A DNA stretch of 64,000 nt from Providencia alcalifaciens (lineage in GTDB: Bacteria > Pseudomonadota > Gammaproteobacteria > Enterobacterales > Enterobacteriaceae): the NCBI GenBank assembly GCA_025961275.1, contig JAOQNJ010000001.1:889353-953352 (forward strand). The letters are read 5' to 3'. The notes under the pieces were generated by a model. The model was not told the DNA's origin and ran no database searches. It saw only the letters and a list, made by a program, of their open reading frames with translations. Numbering within the stretch: the stretch's first letter is position 1; each line of letters begins with the position of its first letter. Below are positions 29,864-39,127 of this stretch, one piece after another. The position numbers and the translations under genes are program-made.

Positions 29864-31282
29864 TTAGCTAAATCTGGAAAGGCCAAAAGGTTTTACATCT
29901 AAAGAGGGTTCTTTTCCAAGTAACAAATCGGCCGTCAGTTCTGACGAAACTGGGCTTTCGGTCATACCCCAACCTGTTGCGGTATTGATAACCAGTCCAG
30001 GGTATTCCTTAACTGTTGAGATGATAGGATGTTCATCTGGTGCTATTGCCATAGCGCCACTCCATTGATCAATTAATTTAGAGTCTTTGAATGCTGGGAA
30101 TTCAGTTTTTAATTTTTCAAATGAAGAATTTAGCTCAGGTAGATCGGGCAATGCAGTCATATCCCTATTTTTCTCAAATGGGGAAATCTCATCCAAACTC
30201 CAATGTGTCGACTGTGTAAATGAATTAATCAGCTGCTCATTCAATGAAATATGAACGGGGAAATCAGGCATAGATAACAGTGGAATATATTTATAACCAT
30301 AGACGAAGGAGTCTTTAACTACTGGAGCAACAATAACCCGAGGTGATGTTGCATAGGTTCCATCCGCTTGCTCGCGGAAGAAAATATTACCCGGTAAAGC
30401 AACATTACCACCAGGTGCACTAGGCGAACCGCTAATAAGTTGTTGAGATTGGTATGCTGGCAACGTTGGAATATCAACATTAAGATTTTGCATGAACAGT
30501 CTAGACCATACCCCTCCAGCAACAACAACTCGTGACGTTTTAATAGCACCTTTCTCTGTAACAACATCAGAGATTGCACCTGCTTGAGTTTCTAAGCCTC
30601 TTGCTGCACAATTTGTATAGATCTTAACGCCCATTTTTTTGGCGTAATCGGCCATTACAAAAGTTGCAATTTCCGCATCTAGGCTACCAGAGTCTTCTTC
30701 GAAGCCAGCAATCGTCCAATTTGATTTTGCACCACGAAGACGCTGATTTAACTCTGCACCTTCAATAATTCTGGTTTTGAATGGAATATCAGATCCAACG
30801 TTCTTACTTCTTTCATCAATCCAGCTTCTTACGCTAACCAAATCTTCTTCATCCAAAGGAACTTCTACTCGACCTTGTGTACGATAGCTTGTGTCAGCAC
30901 CCACTTTGGCATTCATTTCTCGCCAACGTTCTTTTCCAAGATGATGACGCATAAATGTCTCATCTGGCATTTTATATGTCATTACTTGACCATAAAACCT
31001 TGAAGATTGTTCGCCTGCAATATTGCCTTTTTCAACAACAACGACGGATAAGCCTCGTTCAACAAGGTTAATCGCTGTCATTAATCCTAGAATGCCAGCA
31101 CCAATTACAACGACGTCTGCCTGTTGTGGAAGCGTTCCTTCAGTTCCATCAACAAAACCATGTCTTGGGGTGCCAGGTACGAATCTACCTTCACGAGTTA
31201 GCATTGGCGTTAAAATTCCTGCACCAGCAGCTACAGTAACGACCGCACCACCGATAAGAAATTTTCTTCTAGTAATAGCCAT
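29864..31282 (-). CDS. membrane-bound L-amino acid deaminase (LAAD)
   Basis: 472-residue FAD-dependent oxidase that turns L-amino acids such as phenylalanine into 2-keto acids and ammonia, passing electrons to the respiratory chain. The Tat-like start MAITRRKFLIGGAVV with a hydrophobic stretch to about residue 26 anchors it in the membrane. The dinucleotide motif VVIGAGILGLMTAINLVERG (near residue 56) begins the DAO-type FAD domain. The C-terminus has the FAD-contact segment GLVINTATGWGMTESP. It aligns in length and motifs with the Proteus/Providencia LAADs (about 471-473 aa), the basis of the phenylalanine deaminase test for this tribe. Substrate range (type I versus II) is not certain from sequence alone. 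Confidence 0.9.
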   Translation of the reverse strand: MAITRRKFLIGGAVVTVAAGAGILTPMLTREGRFVPGTPRHGFVDGTEGTLPQQADVVVIGAGILGLMTAINLVERGLSVVVVEKGNIAGEQSSRFYGQVMTYKMPDETFMRHHLGKERWREMNAKVGADTSYRTQGRVEVPLDEEDLVSVRSWIDERSKNVGSDIPFKTRIIEGAELNQRLRGAKSNWTIAGFEEDSGSLDAEIATFVMADYAKKMGVKIYTNCAARGLETQAGAISDVVTEKGAIKTSRVVVAGGVWSRLFMQNLNVDIPTLPAYQSQQLISGSPSAPGGNVALPGNIFFREQADGTYATSPRVIVAPVVKDSFVYGYKYIPLLSMPDFPVHISLNEQLINSFTQSTHWSLDEISPFEKNRDMTALPDLPELNSSFEKLKTEFPAFKDSKLIDQWSGAMAIAPDEHPIISTVKEYPGLVINTATGWGMTESPVSSELTADLLLGKEPSLDVKPFGLSRFS

Positions 31283-32164
31283 TATAGGCAGTTCCTTATA
31301 TCAAATAACATTCTTAACAATTAATACAATTGTTATTATATTTTTTATTATAATTGTAAATTAATTGTAAAACAAACTTGATAACATTTAAATTATTTCA
31401 ATAAAATATTAAAAATTATTGAATGATTTAACATGGGAAATTGAAATCCTTTGCATAAACACATAGAAACTTATCCAAATTCAACTACATCTAACGGTAG
31501 CCAAACCTAAATAAAATGACAGGAAATTTCATTAAGCGCCTGATATTAATAGACTAGATAGTGTTATCGGCTAGTAAAGGGTGTGTTCACATGCAAGCTA
31601 TAATAGAAAATTTTATTTTTTAAAAAATCGCAATAACTAATTGTCTATTTTTTTCAAACATGTAACATTGTCAATCGACGTTATATATGGTTTAAAGTGG
31701 TATTTTTGGAGTTATCAAATAAAGAGAGGAGTGAGAATCGATGCAATTTATATCTGCTACTTTAAGTATATTTAAATTTACACAGCTAAATGCTCTGAGT
31801 AGCTGATCTTGACTACTTATTTTCATCACACAAATTGACTAAAATAGCCGTGGCTTCAACATATCACGTACTAATCTGCACATTTAGGTGGTTGAACAAC
31901 ACCACTACAAATTCAAATAATGATAAAAAGCGCTCTTTGGGTTCAATTCAAAGCAATTTCTCACTGCTTTGTGCAGGTATTACCTAGCCCAGCCGTGTTT
32001 GAGAGGATTTAAGTTCGAATAAAAATTAAGCTTCAAACATCAGTAGCCCTCGGTTATAGCAATATTAGTCTCCCATTTAGATTGGCCTGTTAGATTAGAA
32101 CAGATGTAGATTGAAGCAAACTCAATCGATACCGCCATCGATGGGAGATCTCAATCAATGGAAA
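31283..32164. other. 880-bp gene-poor region upstream of LAAD
   Basis: No confident gene. One 21-codon frame at 31741-31806 (MQFISATLSIFKF...) has a strong GAGAGGAG ribosome binding site 9 bases upstream. The LAAD promoter must lie near 31283-31450. Confidence 0.45.
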
Positions 32165-32662
32165 TTAATATAATTCTGAAATAACCTGTTCGACTTTCCG
32201 TCTATAAGACTCATGAACTTCATCAGGTAATAAATTTTTCATCTCAATTATTTCGTTATTAGCTAAAGATTGTAGGTTAGCGATATCACCGTAATGCACA
32301 GCAAGATGATATATGAATGCTCGAACACCAGACTCATTAATCATGTGTCCATCCTGCTTTTTTATGATTAAGTCTTCTGGCACTAATGGATTTTTAGATT
32401 TAACAGGGAAATCAGCGCCACAGTGAATACATTTAATGGTATTTCGATTAATTTCTTCCCCACATAATCCGCATTCAACTTTGTCATTTGGATTTTCATT
32501 TTTTACGCTCATATCTTTTAGAACGAATGAGTGAATCAATGCAATAATAAAAGCCAAGGTTCCATATAACCACCATAAAATAAATGACCTACCTTTAATA
32601 TTGGCATTTATTGCAGGAATTACCCCAAGTAATACAGCAAAAACTATTTTATCCATGCCCAT
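32165..32662 (-). CDS. hypothetical membrane protein with C-terminal zinc ribbon
   Basis: 165 residues, family not recognised. Two hydrophobic segments (about 6-20 and 28-48) are followed by a zinc ribbon with Cys at 64, 67, 78 and 81 (CGLC...CIHC), then a helical acidic tail ending QVISELY. This is the layout of small membrane proteins in which a cytosolic zinc ribbon senses or docks. The start is uncertain: ATG at 32662 (AGGA 10 bases upstream), ATG at 32656, or an upstream TTG. The IS3-family element sits 84 bp upstream, so its promoter may be altered. Confidence 0.6.
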   Translation of the reverse strand: MGMDKIVFAVLLGVIPAINANIKGRSFILWWLYGTLAFIIALIHSFVLKDMSVKNENPNDKVECGLCGEEINRNTIKCIHCGADFPVKSKNPLVPEDLIIKKQDGHMINESGVRAFIYHLAVHYGDIANLQSLANNEIIEMKNLLPDEVHESYRRKVEQVISELY

Positions 32663-32746
32663 CCCTATCAATTCCTAGTCCCATAATTTATAAACCAAAG
32701 TCGGACATTCTTTTTTATCATCAAAAATTGATCTGCTTTAATCAAA

Positions 32747-33942
32747 CAGGACACTTTAATAATGGAATATAATCCAATTATTGAGGTGTTAAATGAAAAA
32801 ACGAACAAACAGGTTTTATACTACTGAGTTTAAGCAAGAAGCGGTCGCATTAGTCACCGAACAAGGTTATAGCGTCCCAAAAGCGGCAGCTTCATTAGGG
32901 ATCACCGATAAATTACTTTATAACTGGAAAGCAAAATTCGATGCTGAACAATCCGGTAGCAGCTTGAATGCCGATGAGAGAGCTGAGCTATTAAGGCTTC
33001 GAAAAGAAAATAAAGAACTTAGGATGGAGAAAGAGATCCTAAAAAAAGCCAGCGCCCTCCTGCTAAAGGAAACCAAGTAGCGTTTAAAACGATTAAGCAA
33101 TTATCTTCACAGTTTCCCGTGCTGAAGCTCTGCAAGTTAATGAAAATAAGTCGTTCTGCCTACTATGCTTGGCTTAAACGCCCAGCAAAATTGATCACCG
33201 CAGAACAACTTAGCCTGTACCGCAGAGCCAAAGCTATCTTTGAACAGAGTCGAAATAGCTTAGGTTATAGAACGTTACGTAAACGGTTATGCAAAGAGGG
33301 CTTTAGCGTGAGTGCTTATGGCGTTCAAAAGCTAATGGCTCAGCTTGGCCTAGTCGTCACTCAGCGCGTTGCTTACAAAGTCACCACAAAACGCAAACAC
33401 AGTGATGCCGTAGCCGATAATTTGCTCAATCAAAATTTTAATCCTCACGCACCTAACGAAGTGTGGGCGGGTGATGTGACCTATTTAAAAACAGGGGAAG
33501 GCTGGATGTATTTAGCCATCGTGATGGACTTATACTCACGCCGTATTGTGGGTTGGCATATCGATAAACGAATGACGGCAGATTTAGTCAGTAAAGCCTT
33601 GATGAAAGCGTATAACTTACGCCAGCCCGAAAAAGGCTTAGTCTTTCATAGTGATAGAGGCTCTCAATATACGAGTAAGCGATATCGCCGCTTGCTAACA
33701 AGCTATGGTATTAGGGCAAGCATGGGTGATGTTGGAGCCTGTTGGGATAACGCCGTTGTAGAACGATTTTTTGGCAGTTTAAAACACGATTGGGTACTGA
33801 AAATCCCTCAGCCGACTCGGAAACAGATGAAAGAAGATGTTATCGCGTATATGCGCTATTACAACCTAGAAAGGTTTCATACTGCCAACGGTGATCTGTC
33901 CCCAATTGAGTATGAACAAAATTCCTTAAGAAAAGTGTCCTG
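32747..33942 (+). mobile_element. IS3-family insertion sequence (about 1.2 kb)
   Basis: 11-bp perfect terminal inverted repeats CAGGACACTTT (32747-32757) and AAAGTGTCCTG (33932-33942) bracket orfA and orfB, which overlap through an A7G slippery tract at 33041-33048. Length, two-frame design and transposase motifs are those of IS3-family elements. The three bases on either side (AAA and ATT) do not match, so no target duplication is seen; adjacent sequence appears deleted or rearranged. The exact ends are uncertain by a base or two. It truncates a Sel1-repeat gene on its right side. Confidence 0.88.
32793..33080 (+). CDS. IS3-family transposase OrfA
   Basis: 95-residue protein. The N-terminal helix-turn-helix (HTH_8 type; FYTTEFKQEAVALVTEQGYS then PKAAASLGI) binds the IS ends. 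A C-terminal leucine-zipper-like coiled coil (ELLRLRKENKELRMEKEIL) multimerises. At the A7G tract near codon 84 a -1 frameshift would join it to orfB; the -1 frame continues SQRPPAKGNQVAFKTIKQL into OrfB without a stop. Confidence 0.92.
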   Translation: MKKRTNRFYTTEFKQEAVALVTEQGYSVPKAAASLGITDKLLYNWKAKFDAEQSGSSLNADERAELLRLRKENKELRMEKEILKKASALLLKETK

Positions 33943-33943
33943 A
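33119..33943 (+). CDS. IS3-family transposase OrfB (DDE integrase core)
   Basis: 274 residues from a GTG at 33119; the functional protein is most likely the OrfAB fusion made by -1 frameshifting at 33041-33048. An HTH_21 segment (about 20-75) precedes the retroviral-type integrase core with the DDE triad: D in VWAGDVTYLKT, D in FHSDRGSQYTS, E in AVVERFFGSLKHDW. The frame is intact, so the element may be active. The final base of the TGA stop lies just outside the inverted repeat. Confidence 0.92.
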   Translation: MLKLCKLMKISRSAYYAWLKRPAKLITAEQLSLYRRAKAIFEQSRNSLGYRTLRKRLCKEGFSVSAYGVQKLMAQLGLVVTQRVAYKVTTKRKHSDAVADNLLNQNFNPHAPNEVWAGDVTYLKTGEGWMYLAIVMDLYSRRIVGWHIDKRMTADLVSKALMKAYNLRQPEKGLVFHSDRGSQYTSKRYRRLLTSYGIRASMGDVGACWDNAVVERFFGSLKHDWVLKIPQPTRKQMKEDVIAYMRYYNLERFHTANGDLSPIEYEQNSLRKVS

Positions 33944-33946
33944 TTT

Positions 33947-34221
33947 AGTTGCGCAGAACACTGCTTAATGCTGCTTCCTTCCACATACAATTGCCCGAGG
34001 TTATAAAGTTGTGCTGTTGCGTTCCCCTGATTGGCGGAAAGTTCATACCAGTATCTAGCTTTGCTATAATCCCTATCAGCCAGATCACCATCGTCATACA
34101 ACTCTCCGAGATTGAGTTACGCAATTGGATCACCACTTTTAGCCTTCTGACACAATGTCATATATTGATCGTTACAATCAATAAAAACAGCATGTGCCGG
34201 AGAAAACAGAAAAAATAACAT
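33947..34221 (-). pseudogene. Sel1-repeat protein, N-terminal fragment with nonsense codon, cut by the IS
   Basis: ATG at 34221 (AAAGGT 7 bases upstream) starts a signal peptide (MLFFLFSPAHAVF), then CNDQYMTLCQKAKSGDPIA, then an in-frame TAA at 34119-34117. Reading on gives LNLGELYDDGDLADRDYSKARYWYELSANQGNATAQLYNLGQ (two stretches), classic Sel1 repeats, until the IS3-family inverted repeat. The stop replaces a residue that is Gln in the repeat pattern (CAA to TAA). The C-terminal part is missing on the other side of the IS. Sel1 proteins are exported scaffold or effector-like proteins; this copy is dead. Confidence 0.8.
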
Positions 34222-34551
34222 CAATACCTTTTAATTACTAATGATTGAATATTAGCAAATAGTAGCGGCAATTGAATTCAAAAGAGATCAGTTAAGGGAC
34301 GTAATGTGTGATCTGGATTACAAGCCCATGAACGGGCTAGAGAATCGAAGTGAGCAAAAGTTAAATAATATTAACTATAAAAATAAAAATAGTATTTTTT
34401 GGTTAATTATGTGAAATATTTATTTTATTCTTATTGATTCACTATCAACTGTAAGCATCCATTCTTATAAATGATTTACAATAGACAGGTGAAGTTTCAT
34501 GCTAAAGTCAGCGATATTAGATGTATGTACATTTTCATTCCCCATATTATC
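34222..34551. other. AT-rich spacer between Sel1 fragment and integrase remnant
   Basis: No ORF supported. It probably belongs to the same decayed island. Confidence 0.5.
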
Positions 34552-34873
34552 TAGTACAGCAGCACTGGCAGAGCTTATTACTCAGCAGGGTCGATAGCTG
34601 CAACGTGGAATGCTGCACTAAAAAAGCTGGGATTAGAGATACCGAAAAGCTTATGAAATACTGCATACATATGCATGCAGTGCTCTTAGCTCGGGTGCAA
34701 ATCCCAGTTTTAAAGCAAAGCAAATAAGGCATGGCTTCAGCGCAGATGATTTATAGTATATACGTAAAATGGATACCAGATAAAATAATAGCCAGCTAGC
34801 ACTATTAAACCAACGTTTTGAGGGTAATGCCGCAGTCATGCCCCAAGTAGCAAATCACCAACTAATTAATTAA
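34552..34873 (+). pseudogene. degenerate tyrosine recombinase (phage-type integrase), C-terminal remnant
   Basis: No frame is open throughout, but successive frames give the C-terminal half of a phage integrase: AATWNAALKKLGLEIPK, then AYEILHTYACSALSSGANP and SFKAKQIRHGFSADD, then KWIPDKIIAS, then LALLNQRFEGNAAVMPQ. These correspond to the family's W..AL...G, RHT(F/Y)AS, SSGANP..(I/V)AKQ(M/L)GH and YGKW(M/I)PD boxes, followed by the usual tail. The box II Arg is now Leu (ILHTYA), and at least two frameshifts and stops separate the pieces. The gene is inactive and marks a former integrated element next to ycgN. Confidence 0.75.
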
Positions 34874-34887
34874 GTTAAATTACTTAA

Positions 34888-35331
34888 TTAGCCCCTACCC
34901 TTGGGCTTATTCAAAATGTGGTCTTCCCATTCGACAACATCGGCTTCTCTGACAGCGATATGGCGAACTGAGATCCTTTCGCCATGCATAGCAGCCTTTG
35001 ATCCCGTCCTCAATGGATGCCATTCTGGCAATGTTTTACCTTCGAGTAGCAAACGATAAGCACATGTATGTGGTAACCACTCAAACGTTTCTAAATTGTG
35101 TCGATTAAGCTTGATGCAATCTTCTTCATAATCAAAACGATTTTCGTAGTGTTTACACTGGCAGGACTTGATATTTAACAAGTTACAAGCCACGTTAGTA
35201 AAATAAATTTCATCAGTGTCTTCATCAATCAATTTATGTAAACAACACTGACCGCAACCGTCACACAGAGATTCCCACTCTTCGTCGGTCATTTCATCTA
35301 ACGTTTTTACCTGCCAGAAAGGCTGAGACAT
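34888..35331 (-). CDS. ycgN: UPF0260 protein YcgN
   Basis: 147-residue Cys-rich protein of the YcgN/YkgJ zinc- or iron-cluster family. The N-terminal signature [11 protein letters not shown] (about residues 23-33) and further Cys in [16 protein letters not shown] are present. E. coli YcgN has about 153 residues. Function unknown. It is the last gene of the ycgL - transglycosylase - ycgM - ycgN cluster, 20 bp after ycgM. Confidence 0.9.
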   Translation of the reverse strand: MSQPFWQVKTLDEMTDEEWESLCDGCGQCCLHKLIDEDTDEIYFTNVACNLLNIKSCQCKHYENRFDYEEDCIKLNRHNLETFEWLPHTCAYRLLLEGKTLPEWHPLRTGSKAAMHGERISVRHIAVREADVVEWEDHILNKPKGRG

Positions 35332-35351
35332 AATACTCTTTAATCCTATAC

Positions 35352-36008
35352 TTAAATCACGCGAGTCGTCAGCGAGTGATCGTTAATCGATAGCTTTAAC
35401 ATATCACCAGAAGTCAAGGGTCCGACGCCTTCCGGTGTTCCCGTCAAAATAATATCCCCTGCACGCAAGGTAAAGAAGCGGGACATGTAGCTAATAAGAG
35501 GCAAAATTGGCGTGATCATATCACGAGTCGAACCGGACTGGCGAATCTCACCATTAATTTCTAAGGAAAGTTGAGCACTTTGGGGATCACCAAAGTTGTT
35601 TACTGGTATAAATCCTGATATGGGGCATGAACCATCGAATGATTTACTTTTTTCCCAAGGCTGTCCTGCTTGCTTAAATTTTGCTTGTAGGTCTCTTAAG
35701 GTTAAATCTAATGCAACCGCGAAACCTGCAATTGAACGAGAAACTCTATCTTCATCAGCATTTTTTAAAGGCATGCCAATCAGTATCGCTAATTCAACTT
35801 CGTGATGAACTGAACCTAAATCTTTAGGAATGACGATAGGCTGATTAGCATCACACAATGCAGTTTCAGGCTTGATAAAAATAACAGGTTCTTCAGGATG
35901 TGCTGAACCCATTTCTTTAATATGCTTGGCATAGTTACTACCGACACAAACGACTTTGTTTGCAGGAAAATCAAGTAAAGCACCTTGCCAGTCACGATGT
36001 TGGTACAT
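35352..36008 (-). CDS. ycgM: fumarylacetoacetate hydrolase family protein YcgM
   Basis: 218-residue FAH-family protein (E. coli YcgM 219 aa). Metal-binding acidic residues of the family are present: H-x-E-x-E-L in [12 protein letters not shown], and the D in [13 protein letters not shown]. The C-terminal [12 protein letters not shown] motif is conserved. Members include acylpyruvate hydrolases and oxaloacetate tautomerases/decarboxylases; the precise substrate here is inferred only at family level. Located between a lytic transglycosylase and ycgN on the same strand. Confidence 0.9.
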   Translation of the reverse strand: MYQHRDWQGALLDFPANKVVCVGSNYAKHIKEMGSAHPEEPVIFIKPETALCDANQPIVIPKDLGSVHHEVELAILIGMPLKNADEDRVSRSIAGFAVALDLTLRDLQAKFKQAGQPWEKSKSFDGSCPISGFIPVNNFGDPQSAQLSLEINGEIRQSGSTRDMITPILPLISYMSRFFTLRAGDIILTGTPEGVGPLTSGDMLKLSINDHSLTTRVI

Positions 36009-36028
36009 AGTTGTAACTCCTATTATCG

Positions 36029-37117
36029 TTATTGTATTTTTTGAGCAACACCATCAGCCATAAGGCAAACACTCAATGCAAAATAATATGAGCGGTTCCA
36101 ATGCATAATGGTACGGAAGTTCTCAGTCACTAAATAAGTGCGTCCCTGAGGATCGTCAGGGATAACAACCCATGCTTTCACATTAGGCGATAATTGGGCA
36201 AATGCAGGTAGTTTTACACCCAGCTTTTCCCATTGTGCGACGGTTTTACTCTGTTCTGCTTTGACGCCTTCAAGTTGTTTATCAAAATTGGCAGGTAAAG
36301 TGACTTGATACCCCCAAGGTAACGACGATTGCCATCCTTCAATTGAAAGGTAGTTAGCTATCGACGCGAAAACGTCCGCTTTGTTATTCCAGATATCTAT
36401 TTTACCATCGCCATCACCATCTGCGGCATAAGCTAAGTAAGATGTAGGCATAAATTGACTCTGGCCCATTGCGCCGGCCCAAGAACCTTTTAACTGCTGA
36501 TCTTCGGGGATATAACCTTTATCCATAATTTCCAAGGCAGCGAGTATCTGTTTACTAAATAATGCTTCACGACGACCTTCAAATGATAGTGTCGCTAATG
36601 CTGAAATAACATCTTCCTTACCTTGAGAACGGCCGAAGCCACTTTCTAGCCCCCACAAAGACACAATATATTGTGGCGGAACGCCATAATGTGTGCTGAT
36701 CGCATTTAATAAAGCTTCATTTTCTCGATATTTTTCTGCACCCGCATTAATACGAGATACAGGCAAGACATTTTTCAAGTAGCTATCTAACGTGACGGTC
36801 GCTCTTTTTTCTGGTTGGCCTTTGTCAGCTTTAACAACTCGCTCAATAAAATGAATATTCGCGAATCCACGCTCAATAGTGGATGGTTTAATCCCCTGAG
36901 CTAAAGCATGTTCTTTCAATAACTCAACATAGGCAGGAAATTGTGACGGTTCGCGATTTTCAATTGGAAAAGCTTTATCTAAAGCCTCAACCTCTTTAGC
37001 GATGGCCGCATCTTGCTGAGCCGTTATTGTTTTCGGAGCAACCGATGCTGGAGGTTTTGCCGAGCAACTCGCTAAAAAAATACTGCCTATTAAGGTAAAT
37101 AATAAAGTTGGTTTCAT
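36029..37117 (-). CDS. MltB-type lytic murein transglycosylase, lipoprotein
   Basis: 362-residue lipoprotein: signal peptide with LASC lipobox (Cys about residue 18). It has a family 3 lytic transglycosylase (SLT_2) domain, about 50-350, with catalytic Glu in SLWGLESGFGRSQG and the GAMGQSQFMPTSYLAYAADGDGDGKIDIW motif (split here: GAMGQSQFMPTSYL, DGDGDGKIDIW). It cleaves peptidoglycan with 1,6-anhydromuramic acid formation. Unlike some paralogues it lacks a C-terminal peptidoglycan-binding domain. It sits between ycgL and ycgM, a place where E. coli has no such gene. Confidence 0.85.
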   Translation of the reverse strand: MKPTLLFTLIGSIFLASCSAKPPASVAPKTITAQQDAAIAKEVEALDKAFPIENREPSQFPAYVELLKEHALAQGIKPSTIERGFANIHFIERVVKADKGQPEKRATVTLDSYLKNVLPVSRINAGAEKYRENEALLNAISTHYGVPPQYIVSLWGLESGFGRSQGKEDVISALATLSFEGRREALFSKQILAALEIMDKGYIPEDQQLKGSWAGAMGQSQFMPTSYLAYAADGDGDGKIDIWNNKADVFASIANYLSIEGWQSSLPWGYQVTLPANFDKQLEGVKAEQSKTVAQWEKLGVKLPAFAQLSPNVKAWVVIPDDPQGRTYLVTENFRTIMHWNRSYYFALSVCLMADGVAQKIQ

Positions 37118-37163
37118 ATAACCTCTCCCACCAGTTAGTTTTTACTTAAGGATTTTCCTAATT

Positions 37164-37436
37164 TTATTCGCTATATGATTCTCTATATTCTGCGAGTAAA
37201 TTTTCAACCGGAGGTGGAAATTGAAGATAATAACCAACCTCAGTGAGATCAGCTTTTACTTTCTCGATATCTGCATTTGCCAGCTTGTCACGCTTTGATA
37301 GAGATAACATCATAGCAAACTGAGGAATACCAAATTGTTTCATCAGCTCTTCTGGAATTCGAGAAAAATCATCTTTCTTCTCAATATAAAGATATGTTTG
37401 TTCACGGGTAGGACTACGATATATTGCACAAATCAT
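37164..37436 (-). CDS. ycgL: YcgL domain protein
   Basis: 90-residue protein of the YcgL family (DUF709), with [20 protein letters not shown] and the tail [14 protein letters not shown] matching E. coli YcgL. Its function is undefined; in E. coli it neighbours minC in the same divergent layout. ATG at 37436. Confidence 0.9.
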   Translation of the reverse strand: MICAIYRSPTREQTYLYIEKKDDFSRIPEELMKQFGIPQFAMMLSLSKRDKLANADIEKVKADLTEVGYYLQFPPPVENLLAEYRESYSE

Positions 37437-37565
37437 TATATTTAACTCTTTTTCTTAGTTCATTGGCTTGCTTGACGAATACAGTAACTATAACATGCTA
37501 TTGTTTTACAGAATATCGTCACCCGAAGTTTGTTTCGGATATTTTAATTTGCTGAGCCCGGATAG

Positions 37566-38285
37566 ATGTCACAGTCGCCAATAGAACTCAAAGGCAGTAG
37601 TTTTACTCTTTCTGTTCTTCACCTACGAAGTGAAGAGCCCAAACTCATCAAAAAAGCGCTACAAGATAAAGTAAGTCAAGCTCCAGACTTCCTTAAAAAT
37701 GCGCCAGTCGTTATTAATATTGCAGATTTAACGGCAAAAGCTGATTTATACAGTATTCATAAGGCAATTGTCTCGGTTGGCCTGAGAATAGTCGGAGTAA
37801 GCGGTTGTACCGACCCTTTGTTACGTAAAAAAGTCAATGATGCCGGCCTGCCTGTCCTGAATGAAGGTAAAAGCCAAAAAACAACTGAAATTCAACCTGA
37901 GTCAGTTCAAATTATTACTGAATCAGCAACAGCATCAGATCCTGAATTTAATTATCGAAAAACTCGCATTATTAATACGCCAGTTCGTTCAGGCCAACGA
38001 ATTTATGCACCAAATAGCGATCTAATAGTAACAACTAATGTTAGCGCAGGTGCAGAATTACTTGCAGATGGTAATATTCATATATACGGCGTTATGCGTG
38101 GTCGAGCATTAGCTGGCGCTTCAGGTGATACTGAAAGTCGAATTTACTGTATCCATTTGCAAGCCGAATTGGTATCTATTGCAGGTGAATACTGGCTAAG
38201 TGATCAGATCCCTTCTGAATTTCTTGGCAAAGCAGCGAAACTTCGTCTCGTTGATAACAGATTAAATATTGAAAACTTAATTTAG
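37566..38285 (+). CDS. minC: septum site-determining protein MinC
   Basis: 239-residue division inhibitor. The N-terminal domain (1-110), which blocks FtsZ assembly, and the C-terminal beta-helix domain (about 130-239) with the motif [15 protein letters not shown] are both present; the latter binds MinD and dimerises. E. coli MinC has 231 residues. First gene of the minCDE operon, 23 bp before minD. Confidence 0.97.
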   Translation: MSQSPIELKGSSFTLSVLHLRSEEPKLIKKALQDKVSQAPDFLKNAPVVINIADLTAKADLYSIHKAIVSVGLRIVGVSGCTDPLLRKKVNDAGLPVLNEGKSQKTTEIQPESVQIITESATASDPEFNYRKTRIINTPVRSGQRIYAPNSDLIVTTNVSAGAELLADGNIHIYGVMRGRALAGASGDTESRIYCIHLQAELVSIAGEYWLSDQIPSEFLGKAAKLRLVDNRLNIENLI

Positions 38286-38308
38286 ACCTTATTTACAAGG
38301 AATTATTC

Positions 38309-39124
38309 ATGGCACGCATAATTGTTGTTACATCTGGTAAAGGTGGCGTTGGTAAAACCACTTCAAGCGCGGCCATTGCTACAGGCCTAGCACAACGAGG
38401 GAAAAAAACGGTTGTGATCGATTTTGATATCGGTCTACGTAATCTCGACCTAATTATGGGGTGTGAACGCCGAGTAGTGTATGACTTCGTTAACGTCATT
38501 CAAGGTGACGCCACATTAAACCAAGCATTAATCAAAGATAAGCGCACAGAAAATCTTTTTATTCTTCCTGCATCACAAACACGTGACAAGGATGCCCTTT
38601 CTCGTGAAGGTGTTGAAAAAATACTGGATGAACTAAGTAACGATCTTGCGTTTGATTTTGTTGTCTGTGACTCTCCTGCAGGCATCGAAAGTGGCGCATT
38701 AATGGCACTTTATTTTGCGGACGAAGCAATTATTACGACTAACCCAGAAGTGTCTTCTGTTCGTGACTCCGACCGAGTTTTAGGTATCTTAGCATCAAAA
38801 TCACGTCGTGCAGAGAGAGGGCAAGACCCAATTAAAGAGCACTTACTTCTCACTCGCTATAATCCAGGACGCGTAACCCGTGGCGATATGTTAAGTATGG
38901 AAGATGTTCTAGAAATATTGTGTATCCCATTGATTGGCGTGATACCTGAAGATCAGTCTGTTTTACGTTCATCTAACCAAGGTGAACCTGTTATTTTAGA
39001 CGCAGAGTCTGATGCAGGTCAGGCATACAGTGATTGTGTTGACCGTATTTTAGGTGAAGATCGCCCTATCCGATTCATTGAAGAAGAGAAGAAAGGCTTC
39101 TTAAAACGCCTATTTGGGGGGTAA
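38309..39124 (+). CDS. minD: septum site-determining ATPase MinD
   Basis: 271 residues, E. coli MinD 270. Deviant Walker A GKGGVGKTT at about residues 10-18, switch I and II (DFDIGLRNLD, DSPAGIESGA) and the C-terminal amphipathic membrane-targeting helix KKGFLKRLFGG are all present. It binds the membrane as an ATP dimer, recruits MinC and oscillates with MinE. Confidence 0.98.
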   Translation: MARIIVVTSGKGGVGKTTSSAAIATGLAQRGKKTVVIDFDIGLRNLDLIMGCERRVVYDFVNVIQGDATLNQALIKDKRTENLFILPASQTRDKDALSREGVEKILDELSNDLAFDFVVCDSPAGIESGALMALYFADEAIITTNPEVSSVRDSDRVLGILASKSRRAERGQDPIKEHLLLTRYNPGRVTRGDMLSMEDVLEILCIPLIGVIPEDQSVLRSSNQGEPVILDAESDAGQAYSDCVDRILGEDRPIRFIEEEKKGFLKRLFGG

Positions 39125-39127
39125 ATA

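Noticed and set aside
34521-34727. 68-codon plus-strand frame
   Set aside because: Explained by an out-of-frame stretch of the integrase remnant.
34222-34900. tRNA fragment as attachment site of the decayed element
   Set aside because: A short GGGTGCAAATCCC-like stretch falls inside the integrase coding remnant and lacks tRNA arms.
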